A DNA stretch of 64,000 bases, taken from assembly GCF_964340395.1 (NCBI RefSeq), contig NC_135567.1, positions 8,701,658 to 8,765,657 of the forward strand, read 5' to 3'. The notes beneath the pieces were generated by a model. It did not search any database. It worked only from the letters and a program-made list of their open reading frames with translations, and was not told where the DNA came from. This stretch comes from Glandiceps talaboti (Eukaryota; Hemichordata; Enteropneusta; Spengelidae). This document shows positions 33,190 through 43,991 of this stretch, one piece after another. The translations under genes and the position numbers were made by a program. Every line of letters starts with the position of its first letter. Position 1 is the stretch's first letter.

Positions 33190-33750
33190 GAATTAGGTTG
33201 GAGATGGTAACCATTAGACTCCCTAACTTCTCTATGATTAGGTTGACGATAGTAACCATTAGACTCCCTAACTTCTTTAGGATTAGGTTGACGATGGTAA
33301 CCATTAGACTCCTTAACTTCTTTATGATTAGGTTGATGATGGTAACCATTAGACTCCCTAACTTCTTTAGGATTAGGTTGACGATGGTAACCATTAGACT
33401 CCCTAACTTCTGTAGGATTAGGTTGAAGATGGTAATCGGGTAATTAGACTCCCTAACTTTTCTAGGATTATGTTGAGGATGGCAATCATATTAGACTCCC
33501 TAACTTCTTTGGGATTATGTTGACGATGTCAATCATGTTAGACTCCCGAACTTCTTTAGGATTATGTTGATGATGTCAATCATGTTAGACTCCCTAACTT
33601 CTTTAGGATTATGTTGACGATGTCAATCATGTTAGACTCCCTAACTTCTTTAGGATTATGTTGACGAAGGTAATCATACAATTAGACTCCTTATCTCCTT
33701 CAGGATTATATTGATCAAGGATGATAATCATAAAATCAGACTCCTTAACT
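33190..33750. repeat. 45-bp tandem array grading into ~53-bp units
   Basis: About eleven copies of GATTAGGTTGACGATGGTAA, CCATTAGACTCCCTAACTTC and TTTAG. Because 45 is a multiple of three, both strands show open frames of 15-residue repeats; they stop where the unit length changes and are not genes. Confidence 0.95.
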
Positions 33751-33751
33751 T

Positions 33752-34252
33752 CTGGAGATACTTAATTTCACTTACTAAACATACACCTGTTGCTGTTTCA
33801 AAGATGCATTGAACATCTCCCCATACAATGTCATGTATTCTGCACACACAGGGAGTTTCATTGTCACTGCCATTGTCATTGTCATGTACAATTTCAGGCC
33901 AGTATTAAATTTCTTCTGAAAATTAAAATGACTCGGGAAAAGTCTTTTCTATTTAACATACACATGGAGTATACAATCTGACGCTGCTAATCATATGCTA
34001 ATCATATGCTAATGAGAGACATTATTCGTAGCTCTCATATTGTGTGCTAGACTGTAAGATGCATTGTGTCGTTCCGCCTTCATCGGCCTCCTCTTGTGGG
34101 AGGGGTAGACCGATATGTGAGGGCGCCCCATCACGGTGGACCTTACAGATTAATCGTGTGCTGAACATTATAATTTTCTCGTAAAACAAGTTCAAATGAA
34201 AGCTTATCAATAAATATCATCTTGTGATCCCTGTGACTTGGTGATTTTGATC
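33752..34252 (-). other. 3' flank/3' UTR region of RAB27
   Basis: This lies immediately downstream of the RAB27 stop on the minus strand. I see no AATAAA on that strand close to the stop, so the 3' end of the transcript is not located. CATTGTCACTGCCATTGTCA near 33860 is a short repeat. Confidence 0.4.
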
Positions 34253-34448
34253 CTAGCAGTAACACTTTCCGTCTTCTCCGGCTTCGTCTATTTCCATCGG
34301 TGCTCCGAGTCTGTGGTTTTGATACATGTGTGGGAATTGGCTCTTGTCAACACTCTGTTCCATACGTATCATGACTTTATCTAGAAGACACTCTATAGCT
34401 TTACTGACATTACTACCAGTGGCAGCACTAGTTTCAAAATAAGGAAGA
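34253..34448 (-). CDS. RAB27: RAB27, last coding exon
   Basis: The acceptor is TTTTTCAG ending at 34449. The first base completes a split Gly codon from the exon at 35803-36030. The exon encodes LPYFETSAATGSNVSKAIEC (G5 box ETSA and the last helix), then a variable tail ending GEDGKCYC and TAG. The Cys-x-Cys end is the double geranylgeranylation motif of Rabs, which anchors the protein to secretory vesicles. The phase agrees with the preceding exon. Confidence 0.96.
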
Positions 34449-34528
34449 CTGAAAAACAAAAAATCACAAAACATAGTTAGTCACGGTTACCCAGACTCAC
34501 TGACTTCCACCACCCCCTGCAGACAATC

Positions 34529-34908
34529 TGTAGTCTAGTTCCTATACAACGCATTACAATGACTACCATCATCTCCACTCGTGTATAGGGAAAGTCGTTA
34601 TACTAACACAGAAATATGTGCTACCACCGCTGGGCGAAGGGGAAATGGCGCATGTCAGTAGTAATCTATCACAAATTGACAGGTAGTTGTAATTGGTTTA
34701 CTTCCTTCACACAATTACTCATTATCTGAACTCCATCTCTCCAGTCTGAAACTAAAATGATGTGGGGACGAGATAACATCATAACGTTTCTATGCATGTA
34801 GTCGGGGGAAGCACAGACTTCTGTGTTAGTATAATGACTTTCCCTATATGTGAGTGGTGATCGATGGTTGTTATTGTAATGCGTTCTATAGGAACTAGAC
34901 TAGAGAAT
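34529..34908. mobile_element. MITE with ~95-bp inverted arms, in RAB27 intron
   Basis: The left arm (GTCTAGTTCCTATACAACGC ... TATAGGGAAAGTC ... TATACTAACACAGAA) matches the reverse complement of 34812-34905 closely. The middle piece (GGGAAATGGCGCATGTCAGT, ATCACAAATTGACAGG) recurs near 58320-58385, with a diverged relative near 49020-49095. Confidence 0.85.
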
Positions 34909-34909
34909 C

Positions 34910-35220
34910 TACACAAGCTCAATAAATAAACTTGTGTCCATTTAGGGGAATGGGATCTGGTGAACAATGGGATTACTCTTACGAAATTTCAAAAACTTTC
35001 AGGCCTTCAATGATAATAGGTTTTGTATTTACTACTGAGATGTTGATAAGTTGATTGAAATTTACTTCTAATGTGATATAGTTTCTGGTAGTATTTTATT
35101 TTTAATGTACTTGTGTATTTTTTTTACATTGCACCGATCGTACTGGTGTGACCGCTACAATTTTCATCATGGTTTACATGTACGTCATATATAAACATAT
35201 TAATATCACACTTTTGAATG
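34910..35220. other. RAB27 intron, nothing recognised
   Basis: AT-rich intron sequence with no further structure seen. Confidence 0.5.
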
Positions 35221-35221
35221 T

Positions 35222-35550
35222 CTGTTTAGAGGGAGGGGGTTATGTTCAACATTTGTTTAGAGGGAGGGGGTTATGTTCAACATCCGTTTAGAGGGAGGGG
35301 GTTATGTTCAACATCTGTTTAGAGGGAGGGGGTTATGTTCAACATCTGTTTAGAGGGAGGGGGTTATGTTCAACATCTGTTTAGAGGGAGGGGGTTATGT
35401 TCAACATCTGTTTAGAGGGAGGGGGTTATGTTCAACATCTGTTTAGAGGGAGGGGGTTATGTTCAATGTCTGTTTAGAGGGAGGGGGTTATGTCCAACAT
35501 CTGTTTAGAGGGAGGGGGCTATGTCCAACATCTGTTTAGAGGGGGGGGCG
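35222..35550. repeat. 31-bp G-rich tandem array in RAB27 intron
   Basis: About eleven copies of TGTTTAGAGGGAGGGGGTTA plus TGTTCAACATC. The G-rich strand is opposite to the transcript, so the RAB27 pre-mRNA would carry the C-rich form. Confidence 0.96.
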
Positions 35551-35639
35551 GGTAGGTTACACTGTGTAATTATCCTTTACGTCAGGTATTGTTACAAGAT
35601 AGCTGCAAGAAGAGCTTGCCGGTGACCATGTAGTAAGCG

Positions 35640-35790
35640 TTACAACTCATCCATATTTTTCAGCCATTTCACTGGTCTTCCCTCTGCACTAACTACTATA
35701 CATGACATAACTAACAACTCACCCACACTATTCAGCCATACCTTTGGCTTTCTCCTTACTAACAATCAACTCTAGTTCTACATGACATAA
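35640..35790 (-). repeat. Two decayed tandem copies of the end of the adjacent RAB27 exon
   Basis: On the minus strand, immediately downstream of the exon at 35803-36030, two further copies of its last ~50 bases plus donor and ~25 intron bases follow at about 76-80 bp spacing. The nearer copy (35721-35775) reads GTTAGTAAGGAGAAAGCC..ATGGCTGAATAGTGTGG|GTGAGT: it keeps a donor but has an in-frame TAG. The farther copy (35648-35690) reads ATGGCTGAAAAATATGG|ATGAGT, where the donor GT has become AT. Confidence 0.88.
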
Positions 35791-35802
35791 CTGACAACTC
35801 AC

Positions 35803-36030
35803 CCATATTTTTCAGCCATCTCTTTGGCTTTCTCTTCACTAATTACCCTTTGATCTTCTAAATCTGACTTGTTTCCACATAGAACTATATCAGGGTTTTC
35901 ACAGTACGCATGCATTTGTAACTGAGCTACCCAATTCCTTATGTTCACAAAGGATTGTTCACTACACAGGTCAAAGAGAAGTATAAAACCCATTGCATCT
36001 CGGAAAAATGCCGTCGTCAAACTACGAAAT
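35803..36030 (-). CDS. RAB27: RAB27, third coding exon
   Basis: Bounded by acceptor TTCTTTTCCAG and donor TATGG|GTGAGT; 228 bp, splitting Arg at its start and Gly at its end. It encodes [35 protein letters not shown] and [12 protein letters not shown]. The [21 protein letters not shown] stretch with the NKSD G4 box is a RAB27 hallmark and separates it from RAB3 and RAB8. Confidence 0.97.
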
Positions 36031-36034
36031 CTGG

Positions 36035-36260
36035 AAAAGAACACAAATACAGTGTTAAAGTTGTAACATGGACGACGTCAGTTATGTTTTAAACTTTACA
36101 ATGTGGTAGTAGTTAACATGGCCATGTGAATGAAGATATTGGCCTTTCACTGTCTATGTTAGACACACTAAATACAATATCATGGTACTCGGTATGTTTA
36201 AGAGTGCTTGAATGTTGTCATAAGATGGTCCAAAGACCATAAATATCGTCTGTACTTGCC
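36035..36260. other. RAB27 intron, nothing recognised
   Basis: Intron sequence upstream of the third coding exon, with no further structure seen. Confidence 0.5.
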
Positions 36261-36261
36261 A

Positions 36262-36392
36262 TATTTACGATATGATACGATACGATATGATATGATACAA
36301 TATGATATATGATATGATATGATATGATACAATATGATATGATATATGATACGATACGATATATGATATGATGCGATACGATACGATATGAT
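36262..36392. repeat. GATAT/GATAC pentanucleotide-type array
   Basis: About 130 bp of GATATGATACGATAC in irregular order. The Ile-Ser-Tyr-Arg open frame on the minus strand is an artefact. Confidence 0.95.
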
Positions 36393-36559
36393 ATATTTTA
36401 TTACTGACTCAAAAAGAAAAAAAAATGACATCACAAGTTTAAAGTAAATACATATATTAAGCAAAACAATCAGATCGGATAACAGGAGTCAGAAAATAGC
36501 AATGCTAATCGTGCCTGTTCCCCGGAAACAGTAAATAATTGTACAAGTTTAGATGTAAA

Positions 36560-36985
36560 TATATATACAAAATGTACAGTACAGCCCGAATGCAGCTTTC
36601 CGAATAGCTAACCCTGTGCTAACGACGGGCTAGCCCAGTGCTAACGATGGGCTAACCCTGCGCTAACGATGGGCTAACCCTGCGCTAACGATGGGCTAAC
36701 CCTGCGCTAACGATGGGCTAACCCAGTGCTAACGATGGGCTAACCCTGTGCTAACGATGGGCTAACCCAGTGCTAACGATGGGCTAACCCAGTGCTAACG
36801 ATGGGCTAACCCTGCGCTAACGATGGGCTAACCCTGCGCTAACGATGGGCTAACCCAGTGCTAACGATGGGCTAACCCAGTGCTAACGATGGGCTAACCC
36901 TGCGCTAACGATGGGCTAACCCTGTGCTAACGATGGGCTAACCCAGTGCTAACGATGGGCTAACCCAGTGCTAACGCTACGTTCA
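36560..36985. repeat. 22-bp tandem array, about 17 copies, in a dispersed repeat
   Basis: The unit is GCTAACCCTGCGCTAACGAT plus GG, with variants CAGTG and CTGTG. The left flank (GTACAGCCCGAATGCAGCTT, TCCGAATAGCTAACCCTG) is matched in inverse orientation at 39300-39378, so the array grew within a mobile or duplicated segment. Confidence 0.95.
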
Positions 36986-37104
36986 CAATAGGGTGTTAAT
37001 GCAGTGGCGTAACACAAAAGACTTCACAACTCTTGAAAATGGTCTATTGTTGGATTAAAAAATTTTCCCATGGCTCCACCGCAATAGCTTCTAATCTAAT
37101 AATG

Positions 37105-37850
<746 letters not shown>

Positions 37851-38222
37851 AATAATAATAATAATAATAATGTTGGGTTCTTATAAAGCGCTTTCCCACT
37901 CCGTGCTCAAAGTGCTTTACAATTATTACCCCTGGCTCGGATCAGAACGGCACAATGGCCCTTTAGTCTTCCTCAACTCCCTGGGGAGCATACAATCCAT
38001 TACAGCCATTTAATTGCATAAGATTAAAGCCTTCACATTGCAACCTACATCCTACCAGGTCCCCAATTATACAGCTGGGTTGACTGAGGCACAGTCGTGG
38101 TTCAAATCTTGCCCCAAGGACTTTAGCCACTCAGAAACAAACAGCAGGCAGCGACAGGGCTCGAACCTGCAACCTGCAGATTCCGAGCTGGTCACGCTAA
38201 CCATTCACCCATCGTGACTCCA
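37851..38222 (-). mobile_element. Full-length tRNA-headed SINE
   Basis: Read on the minus strand the element starts GGAGTCACGATGGGTGAATG, GTTAGCG (A-box-like) and continues to GGTTCGAGCCC (B box), i.e. a tRNA-like pol III promoter. Then follow the body shared with 32408-32765 and a tail of ATT repeats at the left. It lies in the 3.5-kb RAB27 intron. No functional tRNA is implied. Confidence 0.9.
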
Positions 38223-39215
38223 AATCACAGACTTCTAGCCATGGATAGATTCATATGGGGACAGGGTTTACACAGTATGTATGTAGGAAAAACCGAGCCA
38301 ACGAACCTGCATTCCACTCTTACTCAATCATCTTGTAGTGTGATGTCTTGCATCTAAAAGTGATAACAGAACCACTGCACTCATTTATAATACAGACTAA
38401 TGAACATTTGGAAGCCTGTCGTCCGGGAATGTAATTCACACACATATATACATATATAGCGAAAACCCCATTTCATTTGTTTGCAATTTGAAGTACATTT
38501 AATCTTATTCTGATAACTTTGAATTTGAGTATAGTTCTGTCATACTGTTCCATGAATACACATCGACATCGTTGCTTGTACGATCCAGTTTAACCAAATT
38601 CAGTGATCCTTCCTTGAACATCGGACATTCATTTTTTCCCTGTTGTTGTGACCCATTTCATGAACATGGGACAATCACTTTCCCCTTTAAAACTGTCAAA
38701 TAATATTGTGTACGGTCAGGTCATTACACAGTCCATAGTGTGAAGAAATTGTTACGATACTGTTATTCAGGGTTAGCTGAAACAGAAAAGTTATAAAAAT
38801 CATTAAAATATTTTGAAATGTATTTCTTGTTGAAATCGTTCCAGTTTGTCCATTAACATAAAGAGAATATTGTTATACCAAGTAACTGTAATGTGTTTAT
38901 CACAATAAGAGAATCAAACTTGAATTGAAAGACATACATGTACAATACTGATTATATCATATTAGGAATGCTTATTTTGTTCAGTGTCAAAAGTTACCTA
39001 ATTGACTATTCATGAGCCATCAAATGTAAGGTCCATCAAACAACTGATGTGTACGTGTATTCTGAGCAGAAATTATTAGAACTTGCAGTGGTCTACCAGT
39101 GATAAACAACAAAATAATACCACTCACCTTGCTAACGATGACGTGTCTATTGTCTTCTTCATGAATACTGTTCTTATCAGTGCGCCATTGCTTTGTTTTG
39201 CGCTGGCGCAAGGTA
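38223..39215. other. RAB27 intron, nothing recognised
   Basis: AT-rich sequence without supported gene or tandem structure. Confidence 0.5.
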
Positions 39216-39219
39216 GCGC

Positions 39220-39380
39220 CGGTCAATGGGGTCAATTAACACATTGCAAGGCCTTCATGGCCCAGCTATAGCGCTGATCAATGGGACGATTAACACCTAC
39301 AAGGCCTTCGTGGCCCAGGGTTAGCACCGGGCTAACGCAAGGCTAGCAAAGTCGGAAAGCTGCGTTTGGGCTGTACTCTA
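39220..39380 (-). mobile_element. Inverted relative of the 36.6-kb array's flank
   Basis: Reverse complement of 39300-39378 reads AGTACAGCCCAAACGCAGCT, TTCCGACTTTGCTAGCC, TTGCGTTAGCCCGGTGCTAA, matching 36580-36640. A partial duplication (CAAGGCCTTCATGGCCCAG / CAAGGCCTTCGTGGCCCAG) lies inside. Confidence 0.75.
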
Positions 39381-39546
39381 CCCTCAAGCCCATCCCCTCA
39401 TCCCCCCGCCCACACATCTCTGAGGGGCAAAATGAAAGCAAGGCATTTATTACACTAAAACTATATACCACGTTACACTGTTATGTGCTATATTCATTCA
39501 ATAAATCTTGACCTAATCTAGTGATCATAAAATATGTTTGTCTAAC

Positions 39547-39629
39547 CTTTCTTGACCCGCTGTGTCCCATAATTGGAGATGCACTCTTTGGCCTCTAGCA
39601 TTAGCATCAGAACCTCTTGGTCTATGCAT
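39547..39629 (-). CDS. RAB27: RAB27, second coding exon
   Basis: An 83-bp exon between acceptor CTTGCTCCTTAG and donor GAAAG|GTTAGA. It encodes MHRPRGSDANARGQRVHLQL then WDTAGQE plus two bases of Arg. It carries the RAB27-specific insertion before the WDTAGQE G3 box, which in vertebrate RAB27 follows REKRVVYR. The phase joins exactly to the exons at 50674-50835 and 35803-36030. Confidence 0.95.
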
Positions 39630-39692
39630 CTAAGGAGCAAGAAGAAATTTGTAATAATCAGAGAGCAGCAGAGAATAATACAGACTAAATCA

Positions 39693-39695
39693 ATC

Positions 39696-39738
<43 letters not shown>

Positions 39739-39746
39739 GACAGACA

Positions 39747-39789
<43 letters not shown>

Positions 39790-39797
39790 GACAGACC

Positions 39798-39836
<39 letters not shown>

Positions 39837-39844
39837 GACAGACA

Positions 39845-39887
<43 letters not shown>

Positions 39888-39921
39888 GACAGACAAGACA
39901 GACAGACAGACAGACAGACAT
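39693..39921. repeat. (CAGA)n compound array just upstream of a RAB27 acceptor
   Basis: CAGA repeats are punctuated four times by CAAAGACAGACAAGA (once ACCAGA), giving a roughly 57-bp higher-order unit. In RAB27 sense it reads as TCTG/TCTT repeats ending about 65 bases before the 3' splice site at 39630. Confidence 0.97.
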
Positions 39922-39924
39922 TCA

Positions 39925-40195
39925 ATGGGCCTTTCCAAAATTTGCCATTGTGGCGCTCTACTTCCTGTCTGTGTGTACCTTGAGGTATACATGGTATAGG
40001 TTACTCAGTTAATCATAGAGCACTGCTGCTTTCCTCAATGTCTGAACAATATGAAAAACATCCCTGATTTACACTTCTACAGAATACAAGGAACAAAGCT
40101 CTTAAGAAACAGTACTATGAAGTGATGATATCCCCAAATTGAGTGAGGGCGCTGTATTCTCAACTTCCTGTTTGCAGTCTGCAATGGTCTATAGA
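39925..40195 (-). mobile_element. Dispersed ~270-bp repeat, inverted copy at 49265-49530
   Basis: GGGCCTTTCCAAAATTTGCC, GGCGCTCTACTTCCTGTCTG, GAACAATATGAAAAACATCC and GAGTGAGGGCGCTGTATTC all recur in reverse complement at 49265-49530. A fragment is also at 48180-48250. Ends contain GCGCC words; the class is unknown. Confidence 0.85.
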
Positions 40196-40686
40196 ATTAC
40201 CACCTGTTGGCTCTATTATACAATCCAGGCCTATGAACTTAAATTGTGCAGTACATGTCCATCGCCACCAACAATACATTTAATATCTGTGTGGCACTTG
40301 TATACTGCACTGCTATGTGAAGACAAGTTGTGCAAAATGTACATGTACCATATATATACACATGTTTAGCACTCTATTAGCAAAATTATGGGAAATGTAT
40401 AGCGCCACCTACAGTTCAAACCTGTTCATCTGTGTAGACAACAGTTCTTTTTGTTTACTATTATATTCCTTTATTATCCCTCACAGGGAAAGTTGTCTTG
40501 CAATAACACAGAATAAAATACATTATAAGTTTACAAAGAACATTAAACAAAAGTACAAAGAAGTTGAAAACTAAGAAATATAGTATATCGTTAGTTCACA
40601 GGTTTTATCAGAACACTCCAACCCCCCACTTGGTTTTACAGGCTTATTCTCCATGGTACATTGAAATATAGTACTCAGGTTTCACC

Positions 40687-40709
40687 AGAACCCCCCCCCC
40701 CCCCCCCCC
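40687..40709. repeat. Poly-C tract
   Basis: An uninterrupted run of about 22 C, within a sequence otherwise resembling a short fragment of the ACCAGAACCCC repeat. Confidence 0.95.
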
Positions 40710-40844
40710 ATTAGCAGGTCTACCTCCTTCAATTACCAGGGTTTCCCAACAGCAATCAAACATTGAGACAATGAATTGAGACTAGTCTGAATACATTAAT
40801 CTGTATTGCACTTAAATTTACAACCCCTGATATAAAATCATATC

Positions 40845-40990
40845 ATGCTAGTCTGTAGACTGCCACCAAGAGTTTAAATTTGTAGTGACATGTTCTGTGT
40901 CTGTCCTTGGTTCATATCAATCTGTAGACTGCCACCAAGAGTTTAAATTTGTAGTGAAATCTTCTGTGTCTGTCCTTGGTTCATACCCAT
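40845..40990. repeat. Tandem duplication of about 70 bp
   Basis: GTCTGTAGACTGCCACCAAG, AGTTTAAATTTGTAGTGA and TCTGTGTCTGTCCTTGGTTC occur twice, nearly identical. Confidence 0.93.
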
Positions 40991-41152
40991 GTGCACAATT
41001 AACTAGTAATCTTTGATTGACATCCAATGTCATTATCTCATAAACACAATCCAAGGTCAGAAAGAGAATATAAATTTAGTTTACCACAGGAGAAAACACC
41101 TACCAACATAGAACAATACGATATAGTTATTTTGGAATAATATACATTTGTA

Positions 41153-41302
41153 TAATTGGAAACGAAAGCGACTTTTGATCCGTCTTATAATACAGACCTT
41201 GATCATGCAATTTTAAACTCTTGCATGATCAAGGTCAATATACCGGTACTATAGTACTACTGAAGTAGATGAAGCAAAACGTCGCATTCATTTCCAATTT
41301 AC
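41153..41302. mobile_element. Short hairpin MITE
   Basis: A perfect 16-bp inverted repeat (GACCTTGATCATGCAA at 41195-41210, its complement at 41221-41236) with a 10-base loop sits between looser outer arms GGAAACGAAAGCGACTTTTG and the complement of AAAACGTCGCATTCATTTCC. This indicates an element of about 150 bp. Confidence 0.75.
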
Positions 41303-41394
41303 CATTCCAAATGTAACAACAATGTATATTGTACTGTCCTAGTGATTCTTCGAACATTGAACAATATATATATCCTCCATGGACCTACAACATA

Positions 41395-41665
41395 CTACAC
41401 GTATAGGGTTAACAATCATAGTGATATTTTGTCTGTTATGTATTGTTTTTCATCGCTCTTTTAATACATTGTGTGATATTTTGTATGTGAGGACCACAAT
41501 GGAAATAAGTTGTTAAAACTTTTTATGTCATCCTCGGCAAAGGTATTCAGTGATGTATCTGTTTTGTCTTTCATAGGAATGTGATAGCTGCATGCCGTAT
41601 TGTATATCCATTTTAGTTGTGGTTTTCCGAGTATTTTTTTGCCAAATCAAATCAAATCAAACCTT
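41395..41665 (+). other. Possible LINE 3'-end fragment
   Basis: GTGATATTTTGT occurs twice, GAGGACCACAATGGAAATAAG follows, and the segment ends in AAATC repeats at about 41645, a pattern common for LINE 3' tails. No coding sequence is recognised. Confidence 0.35.
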
Positions 41666-41764
41666 GTTTGTGAATGTGAACTATTATGTAAAATGGCCAT
41701 AGTATTAGTACAAGTGTTCTTATCTAACCACAGTGTGTAATACAAGTCTCTGTACTTCACATGC

Positions 41765-41965
41765 TGAGCCAAGTGTTATTAATCCAATTCATTTATTTAC
41801 TTTCCCTGTTTGTAACAGGTTCTGTTTGTCTACGGTCTGATGTCAACAGTTGTATGACAATGCTGTGCAAAGTGTTATTAATAATCCAATTCATTTGTTT
41901 ACTTTCCCTGCTTGTAGTGGTTCTATTTGTCCACTATCTGATGTCGACAGTTGTACTATGGTTAA
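41765..41965. repeat. Tandem duplication of about 108 bp
   Basis: CAAGTGTTATTAATCCAATT, TACTTTCCCTG and CTGATGTC.ACAGTTGTA occur twice. Confidence 0.88.
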
Positions 41966-42264
41966 CATAAAGTCATCTTCATGTCTAAATTGCCTATTAC
42001 ATGTACGTCATTAATTTTCATGATCAAAAAATCTTCATCAGCTTGGCAGATTAAATGAATTACATATCAATAAAGCACAGTGCTGACAACAACTTTGAAC
42101 TGCTTTTAATAATCTATGGAAGTCATAATAATTATACTTAGATATTTCAGTAAAGGACCACAGCCCATTATACAAAGAATGTAACAGCTTTGGTCATATG
42201 TTCAATAAATAAATAAATGTTATACGAAATGAAACTATTTATAGGTGTCCGGTTCATTCATAGT

Positions 42265-42320
42265 AAATGAGAAGGAGAAATTTTGCCAGAGCCAGGACTC
42301 GAACCTGTGTCCCACCAATA
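42265..42320 (-). mobile_element. tRNA-like SINE head fragment interrupted by a MITE
   Basis: On the minus strand GGGACACAGGTTCGAGTCCT contains a B-box consensus GGTTCGAGTCC. The sequence is cut at 42320 by the MITE at 42321-42559. Confidence 0.5.
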
Positions 42321-42559
42321 GGGAACTTGCAATTCAGACTGAGCATGCTCAGACGCAAAGGACTATGGGATTATCTGTGGGTATCATAATACCTAATCTG
42401 GAGCTACTGATAGAATTAACCTCCCACAATTGTCAGGGTAACTATGAATTGATTATTTGTGGTTAAAAACAATGTATCAACACTGTTTATAATGCTAATT
42501 GATTAGTATTTATTATCACATTTCCCAAGATACAACATTCAACATGGCGGGTTTGCAAG
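42321..42559. mobile_element. Second copy of the 28105-28348 MITE, right terminus missing
   Basis: GGGAACTTGCAATTCAGACT and GAGCATGCTCAGACGCAAAG through CATTCAACATGGCGGGTTTG match the copy at 28105-28348 almost base for base. The right end stops after TTTGCAAGG instead of TTGCAAGTTCCC. Confidence 0.92.
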
Positions 42560-42899
42560 GCCAACATCCACTTTCTGCTTTCTAAACAAATACATCAGCG
42601 ATCCATTGATAGATGCAGTTGTGATGTACAAGCCATGTCAGTGGCGTGAACCTGTGGTAGAGTTGGTGACCAATAATCCATGTCCTTCTTTCTAGATAAA
42701 TACATCAACCAGTCATCATACAGTTGTACTAAAAACAGTTACTGTACCAGTAGATGTGCATGGTCGTGTGATTCTAAGACTATAAATATTCTGATTTCCT
42801 AGTAACTAGCTTTTTATGCTGGTAAGGTTCCAGCTACACATACATAGTGTACAACGTACAATCTAAATTAAGCATCAGTTTACCCCAGGCTTTACAAAA

Positions 42900-43170
42900 T
42901 AATATGGGATGGACATTACAGCTAAAATGATGTAGGCTTGGTGTTTCACTCATGGAACATTACAGCTAAAATGATGTAGGCTTGGTGTTTCACTCATGGG
43001 ACATTACAGCTAAAATGATGTAGGCTTGGTGTTTCACTCATGGAACATTACAGCTAAAATGATGTAGGCTTGGTGTTTCACTTATGGAACATTACAGCTA
43101 AAATGATGTAGGCTTGGTGTTTCACTCATGGAACATTACAACTAAAATGATGTAGGCTTGGTGTTTGTTG
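42900..43170 (+). repeat. 44-bp tandem array within a mobile element
   Basis: Six copies of ACATTACAGCTAAAATGATG, TAGGCTTGGTGTTTCACTCA and TGGA. The unit is the end of the element also found at 20370-20600, and reappears inverted at 43495-43550, so the array expanded one terminus of an inverted-repeat element. Confidence 0.94.
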
Positions 43171-43329
43171 GGACATTACGTTTTTGACACAAAGATAGAC
43201 ATATTTCGACTTTAGACTAACAATAACAGAGACACAATAAACACAGCAGGATCCTTTGCCCAATCACATTGAACACTGATAAGCATTGCTATTCTTTCAC
43301 AGTGCAGTAAAAACAGGCTTCTAATGAAA

Positions 43330-43550
43330 ACATTACACATGGACTTGATGATTTTAATGGCTGCAATTCTTTATTTTCTAACTGATAATCAATATTTCAA
43401 CTTGACTACTTCTACATCTCCCACTGTGCACGGCACCTATGTAATTGTTTCTTTTGCAAATAGAAGTTGTCTGAGGGTGTGTATTAAGTGTCATATCACC
43501 TGAGTGAAAAGCCAAGCCTACATCATTTTAGCTGTAAATGGCATCTCTAT
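43330..43550 (-). mobile_element. Inverted copy of the element at 20370-20600
   Basis: In reverse complement this reads through the same ordered words as 20370-20600, ending in AGCTAAAATGATGTAGGCTT. Together with 42900-43170 it makes an inverted-repeat structure of about 650 bp. Confidence 0.85.
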
Positions 43551-43635
43551 GTACTATAGTTTTTAAGTTGTGGTAAATATTGGCTTTGAACTATATACAA
43601 ATATGGTCTCCATTTGGTCAAATTTATATATGCTT

Positions 43636-43990
43636 CTTAAAGTGGCCATATGGATGAGAATTTGGTATTTATTTTGAATTTTTATTTGATAAAACAGCTT
43701 CACTAAGTTTTTCTACTTGAAAAAATAATGTGAAATAACATATACCAAGTCTATGTTCACAACTCAATAAACGGCAAAACATTAAACAATGTGTAAAATG
43801 TTTGTTATTGTACGTACAATAACAAACTTTTTACACTTTGTGCATCTTTTTGCAATGTATTGAGTTATGAACATGGACTTGGTATATGTTATTTCACATT
43901 ATTTTTTCAAGTAGAAAAACTTAGTGAAGTTGTTTTATCAAATAAAAATCCAAAATAAATACCAAATTCTCATCCATGGCCACTTTAACA
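43636..43990. mobile_element. Near-perfect 350-bp palindromic MITE flanked by TTAA
   Basis: The two halves mirror each other from TTAA-AGTGGCCATATGGATGAG at the left to CTCATCCATGGCCACT-TTAA at the right. The centre is a perfect 28-bp palindrome (43800-43827) around TACGTA. TTAA on both sides suggests a piggyBac-like target duplication. A half copy is at 21396-21600 and a diverged half at 49140-49265. Confidence 0.92.
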
Positions 43991-43991
43991 C

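Noticed and set aside
33036-33443. 135-codon frame with 15-residue repeats
   Set aside because: It is explained by the 45-bp tandem repeat, and the frame breaks where unit length changes.
35222-35550. G-quadruplex array
   Set aside because: Each 31-bp unit has only two G runs, so a stable quadruplex would need distant units; not convincing without measurement.
37851-38222. tRNA gene suggested by A- and B-box-like words
   Set aside because: There is no cloverleaf with an intact acceptor stem, and it continues into a shared SINE body and ATT tail.
39540-39992. Several long open frames on both strands (Cys-Leu-Ser-Val or Asp-Arg-Gln-Thr repeats)
   Set aside because: They simply translate the CAGA tetranucleotide array; only the 83-bp RAB27 exon is real.
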